Below, piece by piece: positions 45,589 to 54,853 of a stretch of 64,000 nucleotides of DNA. Location of the stretch: NCBI GenBank assembly GCA_021736985.1, contig JAIPEW010000003.1, forward strand, positions 62,001 to 126,000, written 5' to 3'. Within the stretch, counting starts at the first letter, position 1. Every line of letters begins with the position of its first letter. The position numbers were made by a program, and so were the translations under genes. The notes beneath the pieces are model-generated. The model was not told the origin of the DNA. It made no database searches and saw only the letters and a program-made list of their open reading frames with translations. The stretch is from Clostridiales bacterium. Its GTDB lineage: Bacteria; Bacillota; Desulfotomaculia; Desulfotomaculales; VENG01.

Positions 45589-46683
45589 CTATAATTCAGG
45601 TAAATTAAAGTCTTCGATATTTTTTTCCAAACTTGCTTTAAGTTTTTTCAGTGCCCTAGCTTCTAATTGCCTTATTCTCTCTCGGGTCAATCCATACTGC
45701 TCACCAATCTGTTCAAGAGTTTTGGGAATATTATTCAAAAAACCGAAACGTTCCATTATAATTTTTTGGTCTCGTGATTTTAATTTTTTTATCATTAACG
45801 TGCGTATCCTTGATAGAACGTCACTTTGCTCTACAAGTAACAAAGGGTCATTAAAATTGCTATGATACCCCTCTACAAGACGTCGCGAGGATGTTAAAGA
45901 CAAAAAATCAATAAGTTCACTATCTTGTTCTTCTGTTGATATTGGTTGGTCAATAGAAGTTATACCTAATAACTGATGTTCAATTAGTTTAGCACTATCG
46001 TATTTATCTAATGAAATGTCTAGTTGATTACATATTTCCTTGATGTCGGGATTTTGTCCATTCAAGAGGTAAGAAAGTTCTGCTCGTTTTATTTTCATTA
46101 TGGATTCAAACATATGAACAGGTATGCGAATAGTAGTACCTGTATCTATAATAGCTCTTAAAATTTGTTGGCGTATCCACCATACCGCGTACGTTGAGAA
46201 CTGGATATCCTTGTTAATGTCAAATTTTTTAACAGCTTTTATTAGTCCAATGACACCTTCTGAAACAATATCATCATATGTAAGCTGATGATTTATGTAA
46301 TTTTTATATTGTACTGCCAATTTATGAACCAACTTTAGATTTTCGGTAACCAATCGGTCAAAAGCAACTTTTGAGTTTTTTCCTGTATGGAAATTTTGTA
46401 ATAATAAAGTGTTCTCAGCATAAGACTCTCTCTTAACAGTTCGTCGGGGAATCCAATCCATGTTAACAATATCTTCCAGGTCAAGATCATCATCAATATT
46501 GGACGGGATATAAATTTTTTGGTAGCCCTTCTCTAATAAATATGAGCGGACGTGCTCCTCCTCAATCTTTCTTCCTATAACTTTTTCTAGATAATTTTTG
46601 GCATCTTCTAAACTTATGAAAGTTTTGTCGGGGAACCTTTGCTCAAAATCACGAAGTTTATATATTTTTTCTAGAGATTTCAA
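45589..46683 (-). CDS. Sigma-70 family RNA polymerase sigma factor with unusual N-terminus
   Basis: This 364-residue sigma factor has a full region 2 over about 105-205 (RLVTENLKLVHKLAVQYKNY, then DDIVSEGVIGLIKAVKKFD and FSTYAVWWIRQQILRAI), a region 3, and region 4 near 300-355 (KTLEQIGEQYGLTRERIRQL). Regions 2.3-2.4 are of the RpoD/SigB-like group 1-2 type, so it may read near-consensus promoters. The first 95 residues resemble no sigma region 1 I know. It is the first gene of an operon whose second gene is a RecQ-like helicase. Such a sigma factor in an accessory region, tied to a helicase, is unusual. Confidence 0.93.
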   Translation of the reverse strand: MKSLEKIYKLRDFEQRFPDKTFISLEDAKNYLEKVIGRKIEEEHVRSYLLEKGYQKIYIPSNIDDDLDLEDIVNMDWIPRRTVKRESYAENTLLLQNFHTGKNSKVAFDRLVTENLKLVHKLAVQYKNYINHQLTYDDIVSEGVIGLIKAVKKFDINKDIQFSTYAVWWIRQQILRAIIDTGTTIRIPVHMFESIMKIKRAELSYLLNGQNPDIKEICNQLDISLDKYDSAKLIEHQLLGITSIDQPISTEEQDSELIDFLSLTSSRRLVEGYHSNFNDPLLLVEQSDVLSRIRTLMIKKLKSRDQKIIMERFGFLNNIPKTLEQIGEQYGLTRERIRQLEARALKKLKASLEKNIEDFNLPEL

Positions 46684-46986
46684 GCTGTCTCCCCCTTTCT
46701 AGTATATTTAATTTGCTAAAATATTAATTGATTATAAATGAGTTGTTAATCTTTGTAAGTTAAGCTTTCTCCAAATTATCGTAAATTCCTCCAATTGCTG
46801 CCTAAATCATCAAGTACTATGTAAATTCTCTGCGTTTTTCCAACTTAAAATTATGTAGAATAGAGATGGTGGAGATATTTTGATAACGTCTAGGGTTGGT
46901 AGCTACCTAATCAATATAAGTTTGCGACATTTCCAAATCAAGGATACAATAAAATAAATAACTTCCTTATAAAGGAGATGAGATAG
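46684..46986. other. Intergenic region upstream of the sigma-helicase operon
   Basis: AT-rich spacer of 303 bases between the sigma gene (-) and a small + strand gene. The promoter of the sigma-helicase operon must lie here. I see no clear consensus -35/-10 pair or palindrome. Confidence 0.5.
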
Positions 46987-47202
46987 ATGCCGACTTATCT
47001 TGGCTACAAACATGTATTTCTAAATTGTTTTTATTCCACCTACGGCCGGAAGAATGCCTTGAAAAATGGAGAGCAGACATATTGCTTGCGTGGGGAGCAT
47101 TATTATGTACATAATAATAAAAAGGTAAATGACAATGTGTGTGATGATTGGTTAAATGGTAGATGTAAAGGCTTGCAAGAAGTTACGGGGATTGTAAAAT
47201 AA
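46987..47202 (+). CDS. Small protein of unknown function
   Basis: This 71-codon frame is preceded by a strong AAAGGAGATGA site at a good distance from ATG. The product is polar, with four Cys residues, three of them in the second half (TYCLRGEHYYV, NVCDDWLNGRCKG), which could bind a metal. I do not recognise it. It lies between the sigma-helicase operon and an IS21 remnant. Confidence 0.5.
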   Translation: MPTYLGYKHVFLNCFYSTYGRKNALKNGEQTYCLRGEHYYVHNNKKVNDNVCDDWLNGRCKGLQEVTGIVK

Positions 47203-47491
47203 ATATTCCAGTAGTAAATTCCCTAGGTATAAGAAATAAAAGTGTGTTTTGCAAGACTTTTCTGTAACGAAATGCAATGCAAAAGTGTAACACCCCATAT
47301 TGCGTTTTAATTGTTAGGTTGATTCATTAGTGAGTGTCTTAGTCGCTAACTGTCTCGGCCAAAAACTATCAAGTGGCTGTGATGTTTATATTAATCTAAA
47401 AGTACCCCCCCATAATAATTGAAAATTCCCCCACCTTAGAATAAAATCCCTATATACATTAGCTAGTATATAGGGAGGGGTTAAGGGGGAG
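47203..47491. other. Spacer with probable left end of the IS21-type remnant
   Basis: No gene is seen. Near 47400-47440 two runs of C (TACCCCCCC and ATTCCCCCACC), separated by an AT-rich stretch, precede the istA start. This is the type of sequence found at IS21-family ends. The exact terminal repeat cannot be fixed because the other end is missing. Confidence 0.45.
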
Positions 47492-48304
47492 ATGATCTCA
47501 TTGGGGGACAAGGAACAGATATTATTAAAACATTATCACGATGGAAAATCAAAAAGGGCGATTAGGCGGGAAACTGGCATATCCCGAAAAACTATAAGAA
47601 AATATATCAATAAATATGAAAAAGAAAAAGCAGAACTGTTTAAAGACCAGGCTATTGATGTAGAGCTAATTGAAAGTATAGTTGAAAAACCCAAATATGA
47701 CAGCAGTAACCGGCAGAAGATAAAGCTAACCCCGGAAATAATAGAAAAGATTAAACATTACCTAAAAGAAAATGAAAATAAACGGGCAACCGGCAAATCA
47801 CAACAACAGAAGAAAAAGATTGATATCCATGAAGAACTGCTCAAAGAAGGGTTTGATATTAGCTATCCTTCCGTCTGTAACGCCGTAAGAAACTTAGAGA
47901 AAAAACGTAAAGAAGCTTACATAAAGCAGGACTATGCTTTATGTGAAGTATGCGAGTTCGATTGGGGAGAAGCAAAGTTAACCCTAGCTGGTAAAAATGT
48001 AATTTTACAGTTAGCTGTATTTACCAGTGCCCGGGGGAATTTCCGCTATGCATTATTGTTTTACAACCAGAAAACAGAAAGCTTTTTAGAAGCCCGTGCT
48101 TCGTTTTTTGAACATATAAAAGGAGCATACCATCTCTTGGTCTATGATAATACCAAGGTTGTGGTTAAAAAGTTTGTCGGTCCATCAGAAAAAGAACCTA
48201 CCGAAGCACTGTTAAAGCTCTCTTTGTATTACGGTTTTAACTTCAGACTGTGTAACGTCAATGCTGGCTGGGAAAAGGGTTATGGAAAGTATATGATAAT
48301 GTAA
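47492..48304 (+). pseudogene. istA: Truncated IS21-family transposase IstA
   Basis: The first 270 residues of IstA remain. They include the N-terminal HTH (HDGKSKRAIRRETGISRKTI, then RKYINKYEKEKA), and the DDE catalytic domain begins with EFDWGEAKLTL (first Asp) and LLVYDNTKVVV (second Asp). Normal IstA is about 400-500 residues, so the third acidic residue and the end are missing, and no istB follows. Truncation occurs at the edge of a 67-bp inverted-repeat element at 48296-48362. The remnant is inactive. Confidence 0.88.
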
Positions 48305-48362
48305 AGTAGGAATGTTAAAATATTGTTTTCCAGTAAGTTTTTGTTGTTTTACTTTACATTAT
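48296..48362. repeat. 67-bp element with perfect 13-bp terminal inverted repeats
   Basis: ATAATGTAAAGTA at 48296-48308 and TACTTTACATTAT at 48350-48362 are perfect inverted repeats around 41 bases. The element sits exactly at the break between the istA remnant and the S24 repressor fragment. Confidence 0.65.
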
Positions 48363-48365
48363 TAA

Positions 48366-49052
48366 ACCTCTATATTTGTAACTAATACAAAAGAATTTGA
48401 TCTAGTTGACGCAATTGATGATAATAATTATCCTATTTTTGCTGGTGGTAAATCTTTATCCCAAGAACAACGACTAGGAATTTTACGTGTAATTAATAAT
48501 TCTTCAACAATAAAAGGAAAACAAATACCCACTCTTGGCACTATCCGAGCCAGTATTCCTCTCCTATCCGAAGAAAACTACGAAGGAGAACTTGAAATTC
48601 CGTCTGATATTGAAGCGGACTTTGCTCTTCAAGTCCACGGAGATAGTATGTTGGGAGCCAGAATTAACCCAGGCGACTATGCAATATGTAAGCAAACTAA
48701 AGTACCTGGTAATGGGGACATTGTTGTTGCCATACGCCAAGGAGAGGCCACACTAAAATACTTTTTCAAAAATAACGGGGAACCGGTTTTGAGGGCTGCA
48801 AACCCTGAATATGAGGATATAACTATTGATGAATATTATCAGGTTGAAGGAATAATAGTAGCCCTTATTAGAAAGGAAGTTACTCCATACTACCGGTACC
48901 AGGAGTATATCGCTGCCAAGAAGTATACTCTGCAGGAATGGGACGAGATTATCGAGATGGCAGTTACTAACGGAATGACACCTTCTTTTATTAAGGAAAT
49001 AGTAAAAAACCAGATAGAAATAGCAAAAAGATTTTCGCAGGATAAGAAATAA
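48366..49052 (+). pseudogene. S24/LexA-type repressor, N-terminally truncated
   Basis: The frame opens right after a stop codon with NTKEFDLVDAIDDNNYPIFA and runs without a start through a full S24 peptidase domain. The catalytic Ser is in LQVHGDSMLGARINPGDYAI and the Lys in ATLKYFFKNNG. The N-terminal HTH is missing, apparently removed where the IS21 remnant and the 67-bp element lie. A shorter product from ATG 48648 would lose the Ser and could not autocleave. The original was probably a phage- or element-type repressor. The gene is followed by a terminator-like hairpin (CCCGCAC...TGAGTACGGGTTT). Confidence 0.75.
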
Positions 49053-49127
49053 ACCCGCACTGTTGAGTACGGGTTTCGGTGTATTTAAGAGGTTCGACAA
49101 AAGAAGACAATAAATGGAGGTGAATAC

Positions 49128-50123
49128 ATGGGATTTATAAAACGACTGCTTGGCATAGATGAGCAAAGTTTAAAAACAAATTCTACAACAAATAAAGGGC
49201 TTAATCAAAATAAAGAATATGAAATAGCCTCCAATAATTTTCTTAGAATTAAAAAAATTGATTTTTATGGAGAATTTTCAAAGTCACTCAATGGCAAATA
49301 TATAATCGCTTGGTCAGATTTTGATAAGAAAAATGGCCGGGGTGGTTTTAGAAACTCTGGTAATGGTCCTTTTTTATTACTTGAAAAAGGAAAAATTCGA
49401 TATCAAAGTGAAGTCCAACGACCTAACGATGGTAAGGTATCAAACATAGGTACATTTATTTTCAATGACTGGCTTTTTGGTAATAAATTAAGCGGTAAAT
49501 TTTATGCATTTGACAAAGATGGCAATGTTCTTATAGAACATTTATTTAAAGCAAATTTATTTAATAACGGTATTTCAGAAGATGGGCAGTTTGCAGTATG
49601 TCAAACAGCTAATGCAAGTAATAAAGATGGAAGTAAATTGTTTCTTTTTGATCTGAAACGACAAACTTTAATTTCGACTTTTGATCCTATCTCTGGTAGG
49701 GCAAATGACTATGATTTTGATACTGATAATGAAGAAGTTCTCTATCTTGTTTATGCAGATAATTATAAATACAGGTATAGTTTCACCGGAGAATTTTTAG
49801 ATTATGATAATTGGAACAATGAAAAGATTGAAAGAGTAATTAGTGGTTATGATCTTTTTTATATTGCTGAAGAAAAATTTAATAATCTTAACAGTAATTC
49901 TACTTCCAAAGATTATGACGAAATTCTAGACATTTTTAACCAATCTCTAACCTATCAAATTACCAAAAACACTGAAGCATTAGCTTATCGCCGAATAGGT
50001 GAAATTTATAATCTTAATAATGATATTGAAAATGCAATTAATAATTTAGAAAAAGCTATCGAATTAAACCCCAAAGTAGGAGCAAAAAGATTATTACAAA
50101 AACTTAAACAGGATAAGAACTAA
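49128..50123 (+). CDS. Unknown protein with propeller-like middle and C-terminal TPR
   Basis: The 331-residue product has no signal peptide. Residues 40-230 contain repeated beta-strand units with FDKK/FDKDG-type turns (SLNGKYIIAWSDFDKKNGRG, then FYAFDKDGNVLIEH and DGSKLFLFDLKRQTL), which suggest a small beta-propeller. Residues 275-325 form tetratricopeptide helices (LAYRRIGEIYNLNNDIENAI). ATG follows TGGAGGTG. I do not recognise the family. It is the first of three unfamiliar + strand genes before the recombinase. Confidence 0.7.
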   Translation: MGFIKRLLGIDEQSLKTNSTTNKGLNQNKEYEIASNNFLRIKKIDFYGEFSKSLNGKYIIAWSDFDKKNGRGGFRNSGNGPFLLLEKGKIRYQSEVQRPNDGKVSNIGTFIFNDWLFGNKLSGKFYAFDKDGNVLIEHLFKANLFNNGISEDGQFAVCQTANASNKDGSKLFLFDLKRQTLISTFDPISGRANDYDFDTDNEEVLYLVYADNYKYRYSFTGEFLDYDNWNNEKIERVISGYDLFYIAEEKFNNLNSNSTSKDYDEILDIFNQSLTYQITKNTEALAYRRIGEIYNLNNDIENAINNLEKAIELNPKVGAKRLLQKLKQDKN

Positions 50124-50204
50124 ACCTCAAACCGTTGAGTATCGATTTTAGTTCATTTAGATAACAACTAGTTTCAATAAATTATTAAAGAGGTGTGATT
50201 ATTC

Positions 50205-51140
50205 TTGAATTGCCCACACTGCGGATTTGAAGATGAAGGTAATTTTTGCAGTAACTGTGGAAACCCATTAACGGAATCTAAAGACTTAACCACTCGCGGG
50301 CAACAACCAGATATAACGAAAGGTTGGCATGTCAGTATAAGTTTCGGTAAATCAACCTCAAAAAATTTTACTAAGGCGTTGGCTATGGCTAAGAGTGCCC
50401 CACAATACATAGAAAGTACAGATGAAAAAGGTAATCCTATATACCAGGCTATATACGGTCCCAAAGATTACCTCAGTTTTATTAGTTTATATGAACTAAT
50501 AAGTAATTGGAAATCAACTTTTGTTTTTATCAATGGTGAAATGGTGGACCGTAAAATAGTAGGGGCATTAAATTACTGCTATGGAGATAAATTGAGATCA
50601 GGGAATCCAGATTTTTGTTTCGGTGCTAGCCAGTTTACTGAAAATCCTTTTGGTTGCCATAGAGCCCAGATGCATCAAAGTAATGACCCATGGTATTCCT
50701 ATGGCATCATGGACACTAAGCGTTGTTTTCATATTGACAAGGAAAGAATAAAAAATGAGCTATTTGAGAGATTGAAGCCTTATCGTTTTTGTCCCGCCCT
50801 GGATATTGAAAAAGCTATTCAAGTTGTTGATCAATTGCCCAGCGTAATTAATCCACAAAAAGATGATAACTGGGAGTATACCACTTACCATGACAGTAAA
50901 ACAGGCTCGTCATTTGAGGGTGTTATACCAAAAGAGCACAGCACAGTTTATACAATAAATATTAATCTTGATATGGATAATTTTGCAACAGATGATGGAG
51001 AAAGCAAACAAAATGACGGCCATAAAAAAATACAAAGCAACCAATCAGATAATAGTAAAACTAAAACCGGAAGTGGATGCCTTTTACCAGTTATAATAGT
51101 TTTCTTGGTGTTAGTTTTAACAGCCTTTACGTTAAATTGA
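50205..51140 (+). CDS. Zinc-ribbon protein with C-terminal membrane anchor
   Basis: The 311-residue product starts with a zinc ribbon (CPHCGFEDEGNFCSNCGNP, two CxxC pairs). The centre has no recognised fold but several conserved-looking aromatic and Cys residues (LNYCYGDKLRSGNPDFCFGA, CHRAQMH). A polar linker follows, and then a single C-terminal membrane helix (LLPVIIVFLVLVLTAF). The start is TTG at 50205 behind AAAGAGGTG. The topology, a cytosolic body with tail anchor, is inferred. Function unknown. Confidence 0.75.
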   Translation: MNCPHCGFEDEGNFCSNCGNPLTESKDLTTRGQQPDITKGWHVSISFGKSTSKNFTKALAMAKSAPQYIESTDEKGNPIYQAIYGPKDYLSFISLYELISNWKSTFVFINGEMVDRKIVGALNYCYGDKLRSGNPDFCFGASQFTENPFGCHRAQMHQSNDPWYSYGIMDTKRCFHIDKERIKNELFERLKPYRFCPALDIEKAIQVVDQLPSVINPQKDDNWEYTTYHDSKTGSSFEGVIPKEHSTVYTININLDMDNFATDDGESKQNDGHKKIQSNQSDNSKTKTGSGCLLPVIIVFLVLVLTAFTLN

Positions 51141-51247
51141 TGTAAGTTTGAAAAAATATCACGGTTATTATTAGGTTATTTGAAATCAAAAAAAATCTTA
51201 GTATATAATATTATAAATTACTTGTAATGAAGGGAGACCTGATTTTA

Positions 51248-52027
51248 TTGCAAGACCCAAAAGACCAGACAACATATTTTTTTGTTGATGAATCGGGGGA
51301 TACAACATTTTTAAATAAAAAGGGAAAGTGGATTGTTGGCCAGGAAGGAGTTTCAAAGATTTTACTATTGGGTTTTGTAAAAACTAAAGATCCCAAAACC
51401 ATACGTCAGACACTAAACGTAACTAGAAAAGAATTAATAAACGACCCATATCTTCAAGATATACCTTCTTTAGAAAAAACAGCAGTATCATTTCATGCAA
51501 AAGATGACTGCCCCGAGGTCAGATATAAAGTATATAAAACATTGGCAGAACTAGACTTTACAGCTCAAATTGTTGTAGCAAGAAAAACAAAAAAAGTTTT
51601 TGATAAATTTGAGGGGAAACCTGACAAGCTTTATGATTATTTAATTAGCCAATTATTTAGAAATAGCTTACATAAGTCATCTTATAATAAAGTTTATTTT
51701 GCTACACGCGGAAACAGGAAAAGGCAAGAACCACTTAGAAAAGCAATATACGAGGCAATAAAAATGTTTGAGAGTAAGTGGAGTACAAAGGTTGAAACTT
51801 CACAGGATATTTATGCTCAAAGCCCATCGGATGAAGTATGCTTACAGGTTATAGACTATATTAACTGGGCCGTCCAGCGTGTTTTTACCACTGGTGAAAT
51901 GAGGTATTTTAACTCGATCCAGGAGAAAGTTAGACTTATAGTCGATCTATATGATTATAAAAAAAATTGGGGGAATTTTTACAGCAAAAAAAATCCCTTT
52001 CATGCAAATAAAATAAGCCCTCTGTAG
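51248..52027 (+). CDS. DUF3800-domain protein
   Basis: DUF3800 proteins have an RNase H-like fold with two acidic motifs: an N-terminal DES (here YFFVDESGDTTF) and a C-terminal D..D (here PSDEVCLQVIDYINWAVQR). They are common on mobile elements and near defence genes, and no reaction is established. TTG 51248 is preferred as start, since GAAGGGAGA lies about ten bases upstream; ATG 51227 lies before that site. The length of about 259 residues is usual. It precedes the broken recombinase by 380 bases. Confidence 0.85.
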   Translation: MQDPKDQTTYFFVDESGDTTFLNKKGKWIVGQEGVSKILLLGFVKTKDPKTIRQTLNVTRKELINDPYLQDIPSLEKTAVSFHAKDDCPEVRYKVYKTLAELDFTAQIVVARKTKKVFDKFEGKPDKLYDYLISQLFRNSLHKSSYNKVYFATRGNRKRQEPLRKAIYEAIKMFESKWSTKVETSQDIYAQSPSDEVCLQVIDYINWAVQRVFTTGEMRYFNSIQEKVRLIVDLYDYKKNWGNFYSKKNPFHANKISPL

Positions 52028-52407
52028 CTAGGCACCTATAGGCACTCACGGCATGCAGCCGACTTTCGCACACAGAGGACTTGGTTTCTTAAGAACTATT
52101 CTTATTTTTCATTTATATTATCAAAGTTATGCCTATTAGTCAAATTAAATTTATATTATGATTGTTATATTAATGTTGTAAAAATATAATTGAGCATTAG
52201 TAGAAATATAGTAGTGTTATTAGAGCCCCCTTGGCTGACATATAATAACAGATTTTTTTCACTACAAAAGAGGTCATATTTGCTATCCGGAAAAGGTAAA
52301 ATCACCAGACATTGTAGCTAAAAACCAATTAGAAACAGCACTTGTCTTGTCTTGGGAAGAACAGGTGCTGTTTCATTAATTTCGCCAGCACTAAAGGAGA
52401 TGACACC
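52028..52407. other. Intergenic region before the serine recombinase
   Basis: GAAACAGCAC and GTGCTGTTTC at 52332-52374 form a 10-bp terminator-like stem followed by ATT. A 46-codon frame without start (VKSPDIVAKNQLETALVLSW) ends in this hairpin and may be the tail of a lost gene. Nothing else is supported. Confidence 0.5.
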
Positions 52408-53941
52408 ATGAATGTAGTTATATATGCGCGTTATTCTTCTGATACCCAGCGTGAAGAATCAATAACTGCTCAAATCCGGGCTTGTACAGATTACGCTGCA
52501 CAAAAAGGTTATAACGTAGTAAAGGTATATACTGATGAAGCCAGGTCAGCTATGACTGATAACCGACCCAGGTTTATGCAGATGATACAGGATATAAAAC
52601 ACAACTTTGTAAAAGCTGATGTAGTACTTGTTCACAAGCTGGACAGGTTCGCCCGAAACCGGTACGATAGTGCATTTTACAGGCGGGAGCTGCGCAAGGC
52701 CAATGTAAAACTTGAATCTGTCCTGGAGCACCTGGACGACAGTCCGGAATCCGTTCTCCTGGAATCACTTATTGAAGGTATGGCCGAATATTATTCCAAA
52801 AACCTCGCCCGGGAAGTAAATAAAGGGATGCGTGAAACAGCTCTGCAGGCAAAACACTGCGGCGGCCGCCCACCTCTTGGTTATGATGTGGATAAAGATA
52901 AAAAATATATCACAAACGAGGAAGAGACCCAGGCCGTAAGGACTATTTTTAATATGTACGCGGAGGACCATGGATATAAAAATATAATGGACACCCTTAA
53001 TAACCAGGGGTATAAAACTAAAATGGGCCGCCCTTTCAGCAAAAATGGTCTGCATGAGATCCTGCGCAATAAAAAATATATTGGCATTTATACATTTAAC
53101 CGGTCTGCCAGCAAATCACCCGACGGCACCCGGAATAGTCACAGGAACAAAGAAAATGATGAGATAATCGAACTCCCGGATGCATGCCAGCGATTATACC
53201 CACAGAAATTTTTTGGAAGGTGCAAGAAAAAATGGACAGTAATAAAAGAGAACACACCGGCGGCAGGTACAAAAGCAAAGTGGTGTATCTTCTTTCGTGC
53301 CTTATTTACTGCGGTGAATGCGACATGAGAATGATTGGAACTTCTTCCACTTATAAGACCAGGGTATCCAAAGAATATAAGAAAAGGTATTATTATGAGT
53401 GCAACAATGCTAAAAGAACCAAACAATGTAGCAATGAAAAGATACAAAAACAAGCCGCGGAAGATTATGTCATTGAGATGCTGGAGTCAGAAGTATTAAA
53501 CGAAAATACAATTCCAATCTTAGCCAAAAAACTGCATGAACAATATAAGCAGGATAAAACTAACTCTGCCAGTGAAGGAGAGCATTTAAAAAAGAGATAG
53601 AAAAGCTGGAGAAACAAATTAACAACATTATGGAAGCAATAACAGTAGGGGATGGGGTTATCCATGCCCTAACAAACCAGCTCAAAAACCTGGAAAATAA
53701 AAAAGCCATCATGGATAGTAGGTACCATGAATGGCGCATTAAACAAGAACAGGATTTAATTTCAATAGATGACATCCAAGAATATCTTAACAAATACTAT
53801 GAATAGCTCCAAAGTAAAGAGCCGGAAAAATGCAAACAAGTTATTGAAAAGTTCGTGGATAAAGTAAAAATAAAAACAGACACTATTGAAGTATTTTTCA
53901 AAGTGTCTGTAGTTTCAACTGGTGGAGGCGGGGGGAGTTGA
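52408..53941 (+). pseudogene. Large serine recombinase, two frameshifts and one amber stop
   Basis: ATG 52408 starts a resolvase domain with the catalytic Ser in NVVIYARYSSDTQREES, followed by LVHKLDRFARNRYDS, a recombinase domain (GGRPPLGYDVD), a zinc-ribbon region (CLIYCGECDMRM, then YYYECNNAKRTKQCS) and a coiled coil. The frame shifts near 53185 and again near 53585, and a TAG interrupts it at 53804-53806. The same frame then continues to TGA 53939-53941, ending VSVVSTGGGGGS. Those last codons lie inside the 3' end of ssrA on the other strand. Such enzymes integrate and excise islands. This copy is dead as it stands. Confidence 0.9.
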
Positions 53942-54272
53942 ACCCACCGTCCGAAGGAAGAGCCACAGGAGTCTCTCCGAGCGCAGGTTATGATTTAGAT
54001 TTCGCTCCTTTGGCGCCCACAACCAGGCTCCTCAGGAGCTATCCCGTTAGAGTCCCTTCAGGCTTACGAGAGTCAGCCTGAAAGCAAGCCCGCTAGTTTG
54101 ACACCCTGATCCCACCACGCAGGCTGAGATGGGCAGGATGGGCTACTGTCTAGGCAGCAGCCATTAAAGGTTCATCTTTGGCAAATGTGATTGCCCCACC
54201 GTTTTACGGGCTGATGGAATACCGGCTCGCTACTCCTGCCACAACTTCCCCCGTCGAAACCACGTCGCCCCC
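53920..54272 (-). ncRNA. ssrA: Transfer-messenger RNA (tmRNA)
   Basis: The 5' end GGGGGCGACGTGGTTTCGAC at 54272 and the 3' end with GGTTCAAC loop, CCGCC and a genome-encoded CCA at 53920 define the full 353-nt RNA. It rescues stalled ribosomes with SmpB. The tag reading frame at 54182-54150 gives AKDEPLMAAA then TAG; the resume codon could also lie a few codons earlier. The gene directly follows smpB (one base between). The acceptor stem and T arm overlap the end of the serine recombinase remnant, which marks the site as an island attachment point. Confidence 0.96.
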
Positions 54273-54273
54273 A

Positions 54274-54741
54274 TTATTTATATTGCCTGTTTTTTAATTC
54301 CCTTTCTATTTCACGCTTAGCATCTTTAGCCTTAGCGTCTTCACGCTTGTCATACACTCTTTTTCCTTTAACCAGCGCAAGCTCTACTTTAGCCCACCTG
54401 CCGTTAAAGTATACCCGCAGTGGAACCAGTGTAAGTCCCTTTTCACGGGTTTTACCCAGCAGCCGCATTATTTCGCGCTTGTGCATTAAGAGCTTGCGGG
54501 ACCGCTTGGGTTCGTGATTAAACTGGTTGCCCTGCTCGTATTGCGCTATATGCATATTATATACCAACAGGTCGCCGTCATCAACACGGGCATAACTATC
54601 CTTTAAATTAACCCTGCCTGCCCTTATTGATTTTACTTCTGTGCCCTGCAGGTGCAGCCCGGCCTCAAATTTTTCCAGTACATGAAAATCATGCCAGGCT
54701 TTTCTATTTACTGCTATAACTTTATTTTTACTAGTAGACAT
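54274..54741 (-). CDS. smpB: SsrA-binding protein SmpB
   Basis: SmpB binds the tRNA-like domain of tmRNA and carries it to the ribosome. Family marks are RKAWHDFHVLEKFEAGLHLQ, GTEVKSIRAG, and ENPHE-like FNHEPKRSRKLLMHKREI. The C-terminal Lys/Arg-rich tail (KREIERELKNRQYK) enters the mRNA channel. ATG 54741 (M-S-T-S-K-N-K) is preferred over an ATG five codons upstream, since AGGTGTCAT lies just before it. About 155 residues. ssrA begins one base downstream, so both may be made from one transcript. Confidence 0.97.
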   Translation of the reverse strand: MSTSKNKVIAVNRKAWHDFHVLEKFEAGLHLQGTEVKSIRAGRVNLKDSYARVDDGDLLVYNMHIAQYEQGNQFNHEPKRSRKLLMHKREIMRLLGKTREKGLTLVPLRVYFNGRWAKVELALVKGKRVYDKREDAKAKDAKREIERELKNRQYK

Positions 54742-54754
54742 ATAATGACACCTC

Positions 54755-54786
54755 AAAATAAAAGCTCTTATCCCAGGTGGAATAAG
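54755..54786 (-). terminator. Terminator between the HD-domain gene and smpB
   Basis: On the - strand CTTATTCCA and TGGGATAAG form the stem with one mismatch, followed by AGCTTTTATTTT. It closes the transcript arriving from the HD-domain gene. Confidence 0.7.
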
Positions 54787-54853
54787 GGCCCCTCACACGC
54801 ATAAATTAACCGGGTATTTCATTTTAACTATATAATAGGCTCTTGTCAAGTTA

